Source: Microvirga sp. Mcv34
GTDB taxonomy: Bacteria; Pseudomonadota; Alphaproteobacteria; Rhizobiales; Beijerinckiaceae
Direction: 5' to 3'
NCBI RefSeq assembly: GCF_024519725.1
Contig: NZ_JALJRK010000008.1
Location: 69,040 to 133,039 of the forward strand
Length of the DNA stretch: 64,000 bases
Shown here: piece by piece, positions 19,775-29,174 of the stretch
Numbering within the stretch: the first letter of the stretch is position 1
Layout: every line of letters starts with the position of its first letter
Notes under the pieces: model-generated
Database searches by the model: none
What the model was told of the DNA's origin: nothing
The model's input: only the letters and a program-made list of their open reading frames with translations
Program-made: the position numbers and the translations under genes

Positions 19775-19872
19775 TGGGAGGGTTTCACATCGCATATTGG
19801 GCACATGATGACGTGACAGGCTTGAGCGCCGTTGCTAATCAGGCGGCAACGAAACCCTGACCCGAGTTGCCC

Positions 19873-20715
19873 ATGTCCACCGCCGATCTCGCCCGCACCA
19901 TCGACGCCGCCTGGGACGACCGGGCCAATGTGAGCCCCTCGACGACGGGTGCCATCCGCGAAGCCGTCGAGGAGGCGATGAGCCTTCTCGATTCCGGCAA
20001 GGCGCGCGTGGCCGAGAAGACCGGCGGCGAGTGGCAGGTGCATCAATGGCTGAAGAAGGCCGTGCTGCTGTCCTTCCGGCTCAACGACATGAGCGTCATC
20101 AAGGGCGGTCCGGGCCATGCCGTCTGGTGGGACAAGGTGCCGTCCAAGTTCGACAACTGGTCCGACGCAGAGTTCAAAACCGCAGGCTTCCGCGCCGTCC
20201 CGAACTGCACCGTGCGGCGCGGCGCCTATATCGCGCCCGGCGTGGTGCTGATGCCGTCCTTCGTCAATCTCGGCGCCTATGTGGACGAGAACACCATGGT
20301 CGACACCTGGGCGACGGTGGGTTCCTGCGCCCAGATCGGCAAGAACGTTCACCTCTCCGGCGGCGTCGGCATCGGCGGCGTGCTGGAGCCGCTCCAGGCC
20401 AATCCCACCATCATCGAGGACAATTGCTTCATCGGCGCCCGCTCCGAGGTGGTGGAAGGCGTGGTCGTGGGCGAAGGCTCGGTGCTCTCCATGGGCGTGT
20501 TCATCTCGGCCTCGACCAAGATCATCGACCGCAACACCGGCGAGGTCTTCATCGGTCGCGTGCCGCCCTATTCCGTGGTCGTCCCCGGCTCTCTCCCCGG
20601 CAAGCCGCTTCCGGACGGCACCCCCGGCCCGTCGCTCTACTGCGCCGTCATCGTGAAGCGCGTCGACGCCCAGACCCGCGCGAAGACAGGGATCAACGAG
20701 CTGTTGCGGGATTAG
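19873..20715 (+). CDS. dapD: tetrahydrodipicolinate N-succinyltransferase
   Basis: Succinyl-CoA-dependent step of lysine/diaminopimelate synthesis. 280 aa from the ATG at 19873; a TTG six bases upstream is less likely. The C-terminal left-handed beta helix is seen as hexapeptide repeats ([51 protein letters not shown]) and as the [14 protein letters not shown] block, which carries family substrate-binding residues. dapE, a later step of the same pathway, lies 590 bases downstream with a DUF805 gene between. Confidence 0.95.
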   Translation: MSTADLARTIDAAWDDRANVSPSTTGAIREAVEEAMSLLDSGKARVAEKTGGEWQVHQWLKKAVLLSFRLNDMSVIKGGPGHAVWWDKVPSKFDNWSDAEFKTAGFRAVPNCTVRRGAYIAPGVVLMPSFVNLGAYVDENTMVDTWATVGSCAQIGKNVHLSGGVGIGGVLEPLQANPTIIEDNCFIGARSEVVEGVVVGEGSVLSMGVFISASTKIIDRNTGEVFIGRVPPYSVVVPGSLPGKPLPDGTPGPSLYCAVIVKRVDAQTRAKTGINELLRD

Positions 20716-20729
20716 AGATCAGGCTTTAT

Positions 20730-20766
20730 ACCCGTCTTAATGATATGACGTATCATTAAGACGGGT
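20730..20766. promoter_or_regulatory. perfect 16-bp inverted repeat between dapD and DUF805
   Basis: ACCCGTCTTAATGATA and TATCATTAAGACGGGT flank the five bases TGACG. The right arm ends six bases before the DUF805 ATG and covers the place where its ribosome site should be. There is no T run after it, so it fits a simple terminator poorly. An operator or a translation-blocking hairpin is possible. Confidence 0.7.
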
Positions 20767-20771
20767 GCTTT

Positions 20772-21236
20772 ATGAACTTCCTGCGACTGTTCTTCAGCTT
20801 CTATGGTCGAATTGGGCGTACTGTTTATTGCGGTGGAATAGTCGTCAATTTGTTTGCTGCAGTAACGGTTTTCTTCATTGCTGACTCAATTTTTTTGAAG
20901 TCTAGCGAAAGTGATGCCGCCCTGCTCGTCAAGCAGGCATTGCTTGCCATGGCTGCATCTGGATTCGTCGTTTCCGTCTCCTCGTTGCACATCAGACGGA
21001 TGCATGACCGTGGGCAGACCGGCTGGCTAGGGTTGGCGGGGTTCGCTGCGATCAGCTTATGTCTCTTTTGGATCCGCCGACTTCTACCCAATATTCTTCT
21101 TGCCGAAGGACCCCGCATCTATAGCATTTTGCTTGCTGCGCCGGGATTGGTGGTACTGATCTCTACGCTATACCTTTTTGGTGTGATGCGCGGACAAAGC
21201 GGCCCCAACCGCTTTGGGCCTGAGCCTCTCGATTAA
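20772..21236 (+). CDS. DUF805 membrane protein
   Basis: 154 aa, four hydrophobic helices. The amino end NFLRLFFSFYGRIGRTVYCGG matches the DUF805 pattern (F-x-GRxxR-x-x-Y/F-W/F), as does IRRMHDRGQTGWLG in the middle. Function of the family is unknown. The coding sequence is visibly less GC-rich than its neighbours and contains T runs, which suggests a different origin. It lies between dapD and dapE, with a perfect hairpin directly before its start and no clear Shine-Dalgarno sequence. Confidence 0.8.
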   Translation: MNFLRLFFSFYGRIGRTVYCGGIVVNLFAAVTVFFIADSIFLKSSESDAALLVKQALLAMAASGFVVSVSSLHIRRMHDRGQTGWLGLAGFAAISLCLFWIRRLLPNILLAEGPRIYSILLAAPGLVVLISTLYLFGVMRGQSGPNRFGPEPLD

Positions 21237-21306
21237 GAGGTAAAAACTCGTTCCTTAGTACTAAGCAAAGGCTTGGATTTTGTTTTGCGTCATGTTTGAT
21301 GAAAGC

Positions 21307-22476
21307 ATGACGCACGACACCTCACCCCTTGCTCTCGCCCAATCCCTCCTGCGCTGCCCATCGGTGACGCCCGATGAGGGCGGGGCGCTTGCCTTCATCG
21401 AGGGAGTGCTGAAGGAGGCGGGGTTCGAGGTACATCGGCCGGTCTTCTCCGAGCCCGGCACGCCCGATGTCGAGAACCTTTATGCCCGCTACGGCTCAGG
21501 CGAGCCTTACCTGCTCTTCGCCGGACATACGGACGTGGTTCCGCCGGGCGATGCGGCTCGATGGACCTACGATCCGTTCGGCGGCGAGATCCATGGCGGC
21601 GAGCTTTATGGGCGCGGCGCGGTCGACATGAAGGGCGGCATCGCCTGCATGATGGCGGCGGCGCTCGCCTTCATCCGCGACAATCCCGACTTCAAGGGCT
21701 CCATCGGCTTCCTGATCACCGGGGACGAGGAGGGGCCGGCCGTCAATGGCACGGTGAAGCTCCTCGAATGGGCCAAGGGGCGCGGCGAGCGGTTCGACCA
21801 TTGCATTCTGGGCGAGCCGACTAACCCGAACCAGCTTGGCGACATGATCAAGATCGGGCGGCGCGGGTCGCTCACCGGTCGGATCGTGGTCGAGGGCAAG
21901 CAGGGGCACGTGGCTTATCCGCATCTCGCGGACAATCCCATTCCGGGCCTGATGCGCCTGCTGGATGGGCTCCTGAAGGAGCCGCTCGACGGGGGAACGG
22001 ATCATTTCGACGCCTCGAACCTGGAGGTGACCACCGTCGACGTGGGCAATCCGGCATCCAACGTGATCCCGGCCGAGGCGAGGGCCACCTTCAACATCCG
22101 CTTCAACGACCTCTGGACGCCCCACAGCCTGGAGGCGAAGATCGAACGCCGCCTGCGGGAGGCTGCCGGCAACAATGTGCGTTATGCCCTGACGACGGAG
22201 CCGACCAACGCGGTCGCCTTCCTCACGCCGCCGAACGAATTCGTGGGCTTCATCGCCGATGCCATCAGGGCCGAGACCGGCTCGCAGCCGAAGCTCTCCA
22301 CCACGGGCGGCACCTCGGATGCTCGCTTCATCGTGAAGGACTGCCCCGTGGTCGAGTTCGGTCTCGTGGGACAGACCATGCACCAGGTCGACGAGCGGGT
22401 GGCCGTCGCCGATTTGGATCGCCTCGCAACGATTTACCGCAAGGTGCTGGAGGCCTATTTCGCCCGGCGAGGCTGA
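21307..22476 (+). CDS. dapE: succinyl-diaminopimelate desuccinylase
   Basis: Zinc M20-family hydrolase releasing L,L-diaminopimelate. 389 aa from the ATG at 21307. Two further in-frame starts (21280 TTG, 21292 ATG) would add 5-9 residues and cannot be excluded. Metal ligands sit in [22 protein letters not shown] and ITGDEEGPA. The substrate/dimer block [20 protein letters not shown] is present, as is [11 protein letters not shown] near the end. It belongs with dapD in lysine and peptidoglycan precursor synthesis. Confidence 0.95.
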   Translation: MTHDTSPLALAQSLLRCPSVTPDEGGALAFIEGVLKEAGFEVHRPVFSEPGTPDVENLYARYGSGEPYLLFAGHTDVVPPGDAARWTYDPFGGEIHGGELYGRGAVDMKGGIACMMAAALAFIRDNPDFKGSIGFLITGDEEGPAVNGTVKLLEWAKGRGERFDHCILGEPTNPNQLGDMIKIGRRGSLTGRIVVEGKQGHVAYPHLADNPIPGLMRLLDGLLKEPLDGGTDHFDASNLEVTTVDVGNPASNVIPAEARATFNIRFNDLWTPHSLEAKIERRLREAAGNNVRYALTTEPTNAVAFLTPPNEFVGFIADAIRAETGSQPKLSTTGGTSDARFIVKDCPVVEFGLVGQTMHQVDERVAVADLDRLATIYRKVLEAYFARRG

Positions 22477-22577
22477 GCTCCGACCTTGGCTGTTTAAACT
22501 AAAGTCGAAGAAAGGCCGGAACGTTTTGCAGGCGCCATCCATTTTCGAGGGCAATCGTCTTCGAAAAGAGGCCGCCG

Positions 22578-23168
22578 ATGATCGTTACGGCTGATGAGGT
22601 CAACCGCTCGTTCCGGGGAACCCTCGACCTGCTCAACAGCAGGTCCGAGGGCCTGAAATCCTTCGACATGAGTGAGCGGGGCTTCTGGCGCTCCTTCACG
22701 GCGATCTGGCTGACGCTTCCGGCCTATGTGGTCTCCCTCGCCTTCGAGCGCCTCCGCCTCGGCCTCCTCCAGCCGGACCGTCCGCTTCTCGACAGCTTCT
22801 GGATCGACCTCGTCGTGGCGCTCGGCCATGTGGCGGGCTTCATCGCCCTGCCGGTCGCCATGATCGGGATCGCCCGGTGGTTCCGGCTCGAGAAGTCCTA
22901 TGTGCCCTTCGTCATCGTGACGAACTGGATCTCCGTCATCGGCATGCTGGTCCTCTCCGTGCCGGCCATGCTCATGCTGCTCGGATGGGCGCCTCCGGGG
23001 CTCGCCAGCCTGTTCGGCCTCGCCTTCGCGATCATCATCGTGCGGATGCAGTGGTTCGCCACCAAGGAGACGCTAAAGATCGCGAGCCTGCCGGCACTCG
23101 GCATCGTGGTGCTCGGCATCATGCTCAACTCCGTCATCGGAACGGCGATGCGGGGGCTGTTAGGCTGA
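22578..23168 (+). CDS. conserved hypothetical integral membrane protein
   Basis: 196 aa with about five predicted helices, near residues 40-60 (SFTAIWLTLPAYVVSLAF), 80-103, 108-136, 138-155 and 165-188. I do not recognise a named domain. AGAGG seven bases before the ATG supports the start. It lies downstream of dapE on the same strand after a 100-base gap and faces truA, with a dispersed repeat between. Confidence 0.75.
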   Translation: MIVTADEVNRSFRGTLDLLNSRSEGLKSFDMSERGFWRSFTAIWLTLPAYVVSLAFERLRLGLLQPDRPLLDSFWIDLVVALGHVAGFIALPVAMIGIARWFRLEKSYVPFVIVTNWISVIGMLVLSVPAMLMLLGWAPPGLASLFGLAFAIIIVRMQWFATKETLKIASLPALGIVVLGIMLNSVIGTAMRGLLG

Positions 23169-23169
23169 A

Positions 23170-23216
23170 GCATAGAGCGCAAAAGTGGGAACCGGTTTTG
23201 CGTGGAAAGATGCGAC
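23170..23216. repeat. dispersed palindromic repeat (GCGCAAAAGTGGGAACCGG core)
   Basis: GAGCGCAAAAGTGGGAACCGGTTTTGCGTGGAAAGATGCG lies between the convergent membrane-protein gene and truA. It is the reverse complement of the core seen at about 4095-4118. Confidence 0.7.
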
Positions 23217-23226
23217 AGACAAGACT

Positions 23227-23973
23227 TTACAGCTCGGGATAATCGACGCCGATCAGGTAGAGGCCCGTCGAAGGGGCCATCGGACCGCAGCGCCTGCGGT
23301 CTCGGGCATCGAGCGCGGCACGCACATCCTCCACCGACCAGCGCCCGGCGCCGGCCCGCTCCAGGGTTCCCGTCATGGACCGCACCTGATGGTGCAGGAA
23401 GGACCGGGCGGAGGCATAGATGCGGATCTCGTCGCCGATCCGCTCCACGTCGAGCCGGTCGAGGGTCCGCACGGGGCTGTTGGCCTGGCATTCGGCGGCC
23501 CGGAACGTGGTGAAGTCATGCCGCCCGATCAGCGTCTGGGCGGCTTCGTGCATCACGTCGGCATCGAGCTTCCAGGCCACGTGCCAGACCCGGTTCGCCT
23601 CCAGCGCCGGGGGAGCGCGGCGGTTGAGGATGCGATAGACGTAGTGGCGCTTCACGGCGGACAGGCGGGCGTGGAAGGTCTCCGGCACGGCTTCCGCCGA
23701 GAGGATGGCTACGGGGGCTGGCTTCAGATGAGCGTTCGTGGCATCGCGCACCGTGTCCGGCCGCCATTCCTTCTCCAGGTCCACATGAACCACCTGATGG
23801 GTGGCGTGAACGCCTGAATCCGTCCGTCCGGCGCAGTGGATGCGGACCGTCGTACCGGTGAAGCGCGCGATGGCATCCTCCACCGCCTGCTGTACGGAGA
23901 GCCCGTTCGTCTGATGCTGCCAACCGGTGAAGGGCGTGCCGTCGTATTCGACGACAAGCTTGTAGCGAGGCAT
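23227..23973 (-). CDS. truA: tRNA pseudouridine(38-40) synthase
   Basis: Isomerises uridines 38-40 in the tRNA anticodon stem-loop. 248 aa. The catalytic aspartate lies in [11 protein letters not shown] (about residues 48-58). Further family blocks are [20 protein letters not shown] and [11 protein letters not shown]. It is the last gene of a reverse-strand run def-fmt-GNAT-truA, which groups translation functions, and starts one base after the GNAT stop. Confidence 0.95.
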   Translation of the reverse strand: MPRYKLVVEYDGTPFTGWQHQTNGLSVQQAVEDAIARFTGTTVRIHCAGRTDSGVHATHQVVHVDLEKEWRPDTVRDATNAHLKPAPVAILSAEAVPETFHARLSAVKRHYVYRILNRRAPPALEANRVWHVAWKLDADVMHEAAQTLIGRHDFTTFRAAECQANSPVRTLDRLDVERIGDEIRIYASARSFLHHQVRSMTGTLERAGAGRWSVEDVRAALDARDRRRCGPMAPSTGLYLIGVDYPEL

Positions 23974-23974
23974 G

Positions 23975-24469
23975 TTATTCCAGTTCTGCGAAGGCCTTGG
24001 CGTAGGTTACCGAGCCATGGGCGGCTTTGCCTTTGTCGGAAAGCGCGAGGGCCTGGAGATAAGGCCCGTCATAGGGCGTTTTCACCTGTTCCGCCAGCCG
24101 CGGGGTGAAGCCGAAGCGGCCGTAATACTGCGGTTCGCCGAGCACCAGGACGAGATCGTAGCCGTCGTCCGCGAGGCGCACCAGGCCGTCCCGGACGAGA
24201 GCCGCTCCGATGCCCCGCTTCTGGTAGGCGGGAGCGACGGCGAGCGGGGCCAGGACCGCACCTTTGACGGACGGGCTCTCGTGAAGGATCAGGCGGGAAT
24301 AGGCGACATGGCCGGCCGGCTCATCGGCATGGGCGACCAGGGAGAGGATGAGATCGCCGTCCCGGTGCATGTTCCGCACGAGGTCCGCCTCCGCCAATTG
24401 TCCGAACGAGGCGGAGTAGATGGCATAGAGGATGGACCAGTCGGCAGTTTCCTCCAGGCGAACCTCCAT
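23975..24469 (-). CDS. GNAT family N-acetyltransferase
   Basis: 164 aa. The acetyl-CoA loop is [20 protein letters not shown], followed by [14 protein letters not shown], a pattern common in the YhbS/Eis-like branch of GNAT enzymes. I chose the ATG at 24469 because GAGGT stands six bases before it; a GTG at 24481 overlapping the fmt stop has no ribosome site. Substrate unknown; possible links to translation rest only on the operon context with fmt, def and truA. Confidence 0.85.
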   Translation of the reverse strand: MEVRLEETADWSILYAIYSASFGQLAEADLVRNMHRDGDLILSLVAHADEPAGHVAYSRLILHESPSVKGAVLAPLAVAPAYQKRGIGAALVRDGLVRLADDGYDLVLVLGEPQYYGRFGFTPRLAEQVKTPYDGPYLQALALSDKGKAAHGSVTYAKAFAELE

Positions 24470-24477
24470 GCCGGACC

Positions 24478-25410
24478 TCACGCAAATTGGGCGCCCGGAC
24501 CAAGCCTCACACCCCGCAGGAATTCCTCGAAAGCCACGGGGCCTTTTCCGGCACGCTGAACCTGAATCAGGCGGATCGCACCCTCGCCACAGGATATTGT
24601 ACCATCGTTGTCGAGCAGAGTCGCGGGCGAAGCTGAACCTTTTCCCAGGATAGCCCTAAGAACCTTCACCCGCTCCGGCCCCTTGCCGAAATCGGCCGTA
24701 AAATAAGCACCCGGGAAGGGCGAGAGACCACGAATGTGGTCGTGAACGGCCTGAGCCGGTTTCGACCAGTCGATCCGCGCGTCCTCGTTCTTGAGCTTGT
24801 GGGCATAGGTCACGCCTTCCTCGGGCTGGGGCGTGAAGCCCAGGCCCCCGCGGGAGAGGGCAGCGAGCGCCCGCACCATAAGGTCGGCGCCCAGGACCAT
24901 GAGCCGGTCGTGGAGCTCACCCGCGTTCATGTCGGGCGCGATCGCCACCCGCTCGACCATAGCGACCGGGCCGGTATCCAGGCCTTCCTCCATCTTCATG
25001 ACGGCGACGCCGGTCTCCCGGTCGCCGGCCATGATCGCCCGCTGGATCGGAGCAGCGCCGCGCCAGCGCGGGAGCAGGGAGGCGTGAAGGTTGAGGCAGC
25101 CGAGCTCCGGCGCCTCCAGGATGGCCTTCGGCAGCAACATGCCATAGGCCACCACCACGGCCACGTCGGCGTTGTGGCTGCGGAAGATCTCGGCGGCTTC
25201 GTCCGTCCGCAGGGTTTTCGGCGTCAGCACCGGAAAGCCGAAGCGATCCGCCATCTGGTGGACGGGGGAGGGCCTCAGCTCCATGCCGCGGCCGGCCGCC
25301 GCGGGGGCGCGGGTATAGACGGCCACCACATCGTGGCCCTGGCCGACGATCTCGGACAGGGTCGGCACGGCGAAATCCGGCGTGCCCATGAAGACGACGC
25401 GCAGGCTCAT
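24478..25410 (-). CDS. fmt: methionyl-tRNA formyltransferase
   Basis: Formylates initiator Met-tRNA with 10-formyl-THF. 310 aa. The catalytic block is [20 protein letters not shown] and the start [15 protein letters not shown] is standard. A C-terminal tRNA-binding domain follows from about residue 205. The four-base overlap with the upstream def gene (25407-25410) gives the usual def-fmt coupling, which matches deformylation to formylation. Confidence 0.96.
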   Translation of the reverse strand: MSLRVVFMGTPDFAVPTLSEIVGQGHDVVAVYTRAPAAAGRGMELRPSPVHQMADRFGFPVLTPKTLRTDEAAEIFRSHNADVAVVVAYGMLLPKAILEAPELGCLNLHASLLPRWRGAAPIQRAIMAGDRETGVAVMKMEEGLDTGPVAMVERVAIAPDMNAGELHDRLMVLGADLMVRALAALSRGGLGFTPQPEEGVTYAHKLKNEDARIDWSKPAQAVHDHIRGLSPFPGAYFTADFGKGPERVKVLRAILGKGSASPATLLDNDGTISCGEGAIRLIQVQRAGKGPVAFEEFLRGVRLGPGAQFA

Positions 25411-25925
25411 GCGCCGGCCTCGCGCTTGGCCACCTTCTTGAACTTGGTCATCACCCGGTCGCGCTTGAGCTTCGACAGGTAATCGATGAACAGGACGCCG
25501 TTCAGGTGGTCGATCTCATGCTGCACGCAGGTCGCGAGCAGGCCGTCCGCATCCTGTTCGATGGTCTCACCCTGTAGGTTCATGAAGCGGAACCGCACCC
25601 GGTCGGGACGCTCGACCTCCTCGTAATATTCGGGGATCGACAGGCAGCCCTCCTCGTAGACCCGCTTCTCCTCCGACGCCCAGGTGATCTCCGGATTGAT
25701 GAGCACCATCGGCTGGCGCTCGTCGTCGGACTTGGACACGTCCATGGTCACCATGCGGACCGGCACGCCGATCTGGATGGCAGCCAAGCCGACCCCGGGG
25801 GCGTCGTACATGGTTTCCAGCATGTCGTCGGCCAGCTGGCGGATCTCGCTCGAGATGTCCGTGATGGGTTCGGACACCAGGCGGAGCTTGGAATCGGGGA
25901 TGATGACGAGGGGTCTGATGCTCAT
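25407..25925 (-). CDS. def: peptide deformylase
   Basis: Removes the N-formyl group from nascent proteins; metalloenzyme. 172 aa with all three signature motifs: [10 protein letters not shown] (residues 44-53), EGCLSIP near 92 and QHEIDHLNG near 134. First gene of the def-fmt-GNAT-truA run. A dispersed repeat lies in the spacer shared with divergent rmuC. Confidence 0.96.
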   Translation of the reverse strand: MSIRPLVIIPDSKLRLVSEPITDISSEIRQLADDMLETMYDAPGVGLAAIQIGVPVRMVTMDVSKSDDERQPMVLINPEITWASEEKRVYEEGCLSIPEYYEEVERPDRVRFRFMNLQGETIEQDADGLLATCVQHEIDHLNGVLFIDYLSKLKRDRVMTKFKKVAKREAGA

Positions 25926-25971
25926 GATCGCGGGAGATAAGCGCTCGAGGAAGGATGGTCAAATCGTTCAT

Positions 25972-26021
25972 CTAGAGCATCGGCGCCAAAAGCGGATCCA
26001 CTTCCGGGCCTCGTCCGATGC
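25972..26021. repeat. dispersed palindromic repeat, AGCATCGG family
   Basis: TAGAGCATCGGCGCCAAAAG and the opposing CGTCCGATGCTT flank a degenerate centre, in the def/rmuC spacer. Confidence 0.65.
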
Positions 26022-26121
26022 TTGCCATTCATAAGTGCATCGTTTCCGCGGAAAAGGGGATTCCGCTTTGCCCCACGAGGCACTTGTGTTCGGATGCGCC
26101 GTCCACCGGAACCATAATCCC

Positions 26122-27309
26122 ATGAACGATGTCGTCCTGATCCTCGGCCAGACTCCCTTGACCTGGGGGCAGATCGTCATGGGCATGGCCGGCTTAAGCC
26201 TCGTCCTTCTCCTCATCGTGACGATGCTGCTCCTGCGGACCCGCCGGGAACGGGCCCTGGAGGCCGCCATCGCGGACGAGCGAGCCAGGGAGATGGACGA
26301 CAAGGTGGCCGAGCTCACCCGCATCCAGTCGGAAATGACCGGCCGGATGCGGACCATGGCCGAGGTCTTCGGCTCCCGCCAGAGCGATTTCGTCCGCATG
26401 ATCTCGGAGCGGATCGACGGGTTGCAGCACCGGGTCGGGCAGGGGCTCGAGGCCTCCACGCGCCATCAGACGGAGAACCTCTCGAAGCTCAACGAGCGCC
26501 TCGCCGTGATCGACGCGGCGCAGCAGAACCTGACGAGCCTCACCGGGGAGATCGTGGGGCTGAAGGACATCCTCTCCAACAAGCAGACCCGGGGCGCCTA
26601 CGGGCAGGGGCGGATGGAGGCCATCGTCCGCGATGGGCTGCCCGCCAATGCCTTCGAGTTCCAGGCGACCCTGTCGAACCGCACGCGGCCCGACTGCCTC
26701 GTGCGCCTGCCCGGCGACGGGCGCGGCCTCGTGATCGACGCCAAGTTCCCGCTGGAGGGCTTCACCCTCTTCCGCGAGGCCAAGGGCGACGAGGCGCGCA
26801 GCCGCGCGGCCACGAAGGTGCGCAACGACATGCTCGTGCATGTGAAGGACATCGCCGAGAAATACCTGATCCCCGGCGAGACCCAGGACATCGCCATGCT
26901 CTTCGTCCCGGCGGAATCGATCTATGCCGATCTGGCCGAGCATTTCGACGACGTCGTCCAGAAGGCGCATCGCGCCCGCATCGTCATCGTGTCGCCCTCG
27001 CTCCTGACGCTCGCCATCCAGGTGATGCAGGCCCTGGTCCGCGATGCCCGCATCCGCGAGGAGGCAAGGGTGATCCAGGTCGAGGTGCAGAAGCTCCTGG
27101 AGGACGTGGTGCGCCTGGATGCCCGGGTGGCGAAGCTCGACACTCACTTCCGGCAGGCCCAGGAGGACGTGTCGCAGATCCGGGTCTCGGCCGACAAGAT
27201 CGTCAAGCGCGGTCAGAAGATCGAGACCCTCGAATTCGACGAGAATGAAACCGAGGCTCGGGCCGAGTGGCTGCGCCTCCAGGGCCGGAATCTCCGGGCC
27301 GTGGAATAA
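26122..27309 (+). CDS. rmuC: DNA recombination protein RmuC homologue
   Basis: Restricts inversions between short repeats in E. coli (family knowledge). 395 aa from the ATG at 26122: an N-terminal membrane helix (GMAGLSLVLLLIVTMLLL), a coiled coil over about residues 40-140, then the RmuC nuclease-like domain with KQTRGAYGQGRMEAIVRDGL, VIDAKFPLEGF and IAMLFVPAESIYADL. An in-frame start at 26035 would put 29 residues of repeat-derived sequence before the helix and is unlikely. A short GCACC/GGTGC hairpin follows the stop. Confidence 0.92.
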   Translation: MNDVVLILGQTPLTWGQIVMGMAGLSLVLLLIVTMLLLRTRRERALEAAIADERAREMDDKVAELTRIQSEMTGRMRTMAEVFGSRQSDFVRMISERIDGLQHRVGQGLEASTRHQTENLSKLNERLAVIDAAQQNLTSLTGEIVGLKDILSNKQTRGAYGQGRMEAIVRDGLPANAFEFQATLSNRTRPDCLVRLPGDGRGLVIDAKFPLEGFTLFREAKGDEARSRAATKVRNDMLVHVKDIAEKYLIPGETQDIAMLFVPAESIYADLAEHFDDVVQKAHRARIVIVSPSLLTLAIQVMQALVRDARIREEARVIQVEVQKLLEDVVRLDARVAKLDTHFRQAQEDVSQIRVSADKIVKRGQKIETLEFDENETEARAEWLRLQGRNLRAVE

Positions 27310-27345
27310 AAGCACCCGACGGTGCGTTCATGAAGGTTGGCGCCG

Positions 27346-27370
27346 GGAACCGCCCTTCGCCCGCAACGTT
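27346..27370 (+). promoter_or_regulatory. EcfG-type general-stress promoter
   Basis: GGAAC-N16-CGTT, an exact match to the alphaproteobacterial EcfG/SigT consensus. It lies about 80 bases upstream of the DUF892 gene on the same strand. Confidence 0.7.
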
Positions 27371-27449
27371 CTTCCCACGCTGCACGACACGCCATCGAGA
27401 TGATGGCGTTTGACGATCAGACATCACGGATTTTGGGAAGGATTGCGCT

Positions 27450-27953
27450 ATGGGCCTTTTCTCGAAGGACATCAAGTCGTTGGATGACCTCTTCATCCAC
27501 ACCCTGCAGGACATCTACTACGCCGAGCAGCAGATCACGAAAGCGCTGCCGGAGATGATCGAGAAGGCGAGCGACCCGCAGCTGAAGCAGGCGTTCCAGA
27601 CCCACCTCGGCGAAACCCAGCAGCAGATCCAGATGGTCGAGCAGGTGTTCCGCATGCACGGCCACGACCCGAAGGGCGTGACCTGCCCGGCGATCGACGG
27701 CATCATCGACGAAGCCCAGGAGATCGCAGGCGACATCGACGACCCGCAGGTTCTCGATGCGGCGCTCCTGGCCGCCGCTCAGGCGGTCGAACACTACGAG
27801 ATCACCCGCTACGGCACGCTCGTCGCCTGGGCCAAGCAGCTCGGCCGCGAAGACTGCGCCGGTGTGCTGCACCAGATCCTGGATCAGGAAAAGTCCACCG
27901 ATCAGAAGCTCAACCGGATCGCCGAGAGCAAGATCAACACGAAGGCCGCGTAA
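27450..27953 (+). CDS. DUF892 ferritin-like stress protein (YciF/YciE type), copy 1
   Basis: 167 aa, predicted four-helix ferritin-like bundle: LFIHTLQDIYYAEQQITKAL, AFQTHLGETQQQIQMVEQVF, and the helix AAAQAVEHYEITRYGTLVAW with paired glutamate/histidine residues that could bind metal. YciE/YciF relatives are osmotic or general-stress proteins with unproven activity. It is transcribed alone from a probable EcfG promoter and ends at a good terminator. A second copy lies at 40296; the two share the AAAQAVEHYEITRYG helix and the ending NTKAA. Confidence 0.88.
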   Translation: MGLFSKDIKSLDDLFIHTLQDIYYAEQQITKALPEMIEKASDPQLKQAFQTHLGETQQQIQMVEQVFRMHGHDPKGVTCPAIDGIIDEAQEIAGDIDDPQVLDAALLAAAQAVEHYEITRYGTLVAWAKQLGREDCAGVLHQILDQEKSTDQKLNRIAESKINTKAA

Positions 27954-27974
27954 GGTCTTTGTCAGATGAAACGG

Positions 27975-28006
27975 AAATGGCCTCCGAAAGGGTGCCATTT
28001 TTGTTT
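27975..28006 (+). terminator. rho-independent terminator of DUF892 copy 1
   Basis: AAATGGC and GCCATTT pair around a 12-base loop that can form CC-GAAA-GG, followed by TTGTTTT. Confidence 0.75.
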
Positions 28007-28055
28007 TGGCGTGACGATTTCTCTGAAGCCGTCATGGCCGGATCAACCCGTAGAC

Positions 28056-28157
28056 CCTCATCCTGAGGAGGTCGCGAAGCGACCGTCTCGAAGGAGGATC
28101 CAGTGCACGCTTGAAGCTCCTTCGAGACGCCGCTTTCAGCGGCTCCTCAGGATGAGG
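28056..28157. repeat. nested inverted repeat, CCTCATCCTGAGGAG family
   Basis: Outer arms CCTCATCCTGAGGAG (28056-28070) and CTCCTCAGGATGAGG (28143-28157). Inner arms CGTCTCGAAGGA (28084-28095) and TCCTTCGAGACG (28118-28129). A Rhizobiales-type intergenic repeat filling most of the 275-base gap between convergent genes. Confidence 0.85.
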
Positions 28158-28228
28158 TCGGAGTGTGAGAAGAAGCCAGGATCATCGGCACAAGGCCGGC
28201 CAGGACGTGGCGGATGTCGCTCCCGTCT

Positions 28229-28960
28229 CTACTTCACCGGCAACGCATAGGCGCGCAAAAAATCCGCTAGGTCGTTGGTGATGTAGTCGATCTCCGGCGT
28301 CCGGACGGCTTCCTGCTCGAAGCTCTCGCGGAACGGGTCGAAGGTCTTGGGCACGATGAGAGTGGTCGTCATGCCGAGTTCGTGCGGCACCGTAAGGTTC
28401 TTGGCGATGTCCTCGAACATGGCCGCGCGGGCCGGCTCCACCCCATGCTTGTCGAGGAACGTCTCGTAGGCGCGCCGGTCGGGCTTGGGCACGAAGTTCG
28501 AGGCGGCGATATCGAACACGTCCTCGAAATGGTCGAGGATGCCGATCTTCCGCGCCACGTTCTCCGCGTGCTTGCGCGAGCCGTTGGTGAGGATGAGCTT
28601 GCGGCCGGGCAGCTTCTCGATGGCCTCGCCCAGGCTGTGGTTCAGCTCGATATCCGTGTGGTCGATGTCGTGGGCGAAATCGAGGAAGTCGGTCGGGTCG
28701 ACGTCATGCTCCTCGATGAGCGCCCGCAGGGTCGTGCCGTGCTTGTGATAGAAGTACTTCTGCAGCGCCTTGGCAGACAGGCCGTCGATGCCGAACAGGT
28801 TGGCGACATAAAGCGTGATCCGCTCGTCGACCTGTGGCCAGATCCGGGACGTGTGCGGATAGAGCGTGTTGTCCAGGTCGAAGACCCACGTCTCCACATG
28901 GGCGAAGGGGCGGGAGTCGGGCGAGGACAGGTGATTTTCGATAGACGGCTTAGCGTTCAT
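28229..28960 (-). CDS. HAD-family pyrimidine 5'-nucleotidase
   Basis: 243 aa, HAD hydrolase of the SDT1/PPM1-like pyrimidine nucleotidase branch. Motif I is FDLDNTLYP (about residues 27-35), motif II LTNGSRKHA, motif III lysine in PKPDRRAYE, and motif IV MFEDIAKNL. It is expected to dephosphorylate UMP/CMP or similar small phosphates. The ATG at 28960 is preferred over a TTG nine bases earlier. It is transcribed alone, away from dispersed repeats on both sides. Confidence 0.88.
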   Translation of the reverse strand: MNAKPSIENHLSSPDSRPFAHVETWVFDLDNTLYPHTSRIWPQVDERITLYVANLFGIDGLSAKALQKYFYHKHGTTLRALIEEHDVDPTDFLDFAHDIDHTDIELNHSLGEAIEKLPGRKLILTNGSRKHAENVARKIGILDHFEDVFDIAASNFVPKPDRRAYETFLDKHGVEPARAAMFEDIAKNLTVPHELGMTTTLIVPKTFDPFRESFEQEAVRTPEIDYITNDLADFLRAYALPVK

Positions 28961-29047
28961 GGATCCCAAAGACGACAGTGGGGCCGTGCGGCCCCACTGA
29001 CAGATATATAGGCTCTTTCGGCCGATCCGTGAAGGGTGACGCTCTAC

Positions 29048-29091
29048 AGCATCGGACCCAAAAGTGGACTTGCACTTTTGGGTCCGATGCT
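29048..29091. repeat. dispersed palindromic repeat, perfect copy
   Basis: AGCATCGGACCCAAAAGTG pairs perfectly with CACTTTTGGGTCCGATGCT around a six-base loop: a 19-bp stem and the cleanest member of the family in this window. A diverged second copy follows at about 29104-29174 (GAGCATCG ... CCCACTTTTCCAGACGATGC), right against the argB stop. Confidence 0.9.
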
Positions 29092-29174
29092 TCGTCTATA
29101 GATGAGAGCATCGTTCGGGCCGGACCCGGAGGGCCGCGTCAGCGAAAACCGGGCCCACTTTTCCAGACGATGCC

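Noticed and set aside
18703-20352. 549-codon reverse open frame opposite ebfC, recR and dapD
   Set aside because: It spans three conserved genes and an intergenic repeat, so it cannot be a single real protein.
28056-28157. Nested repeat considered as a CRISPR-like or transposon end
   Set aside because: Only one unit, no spacers, no cas or transposase gene.
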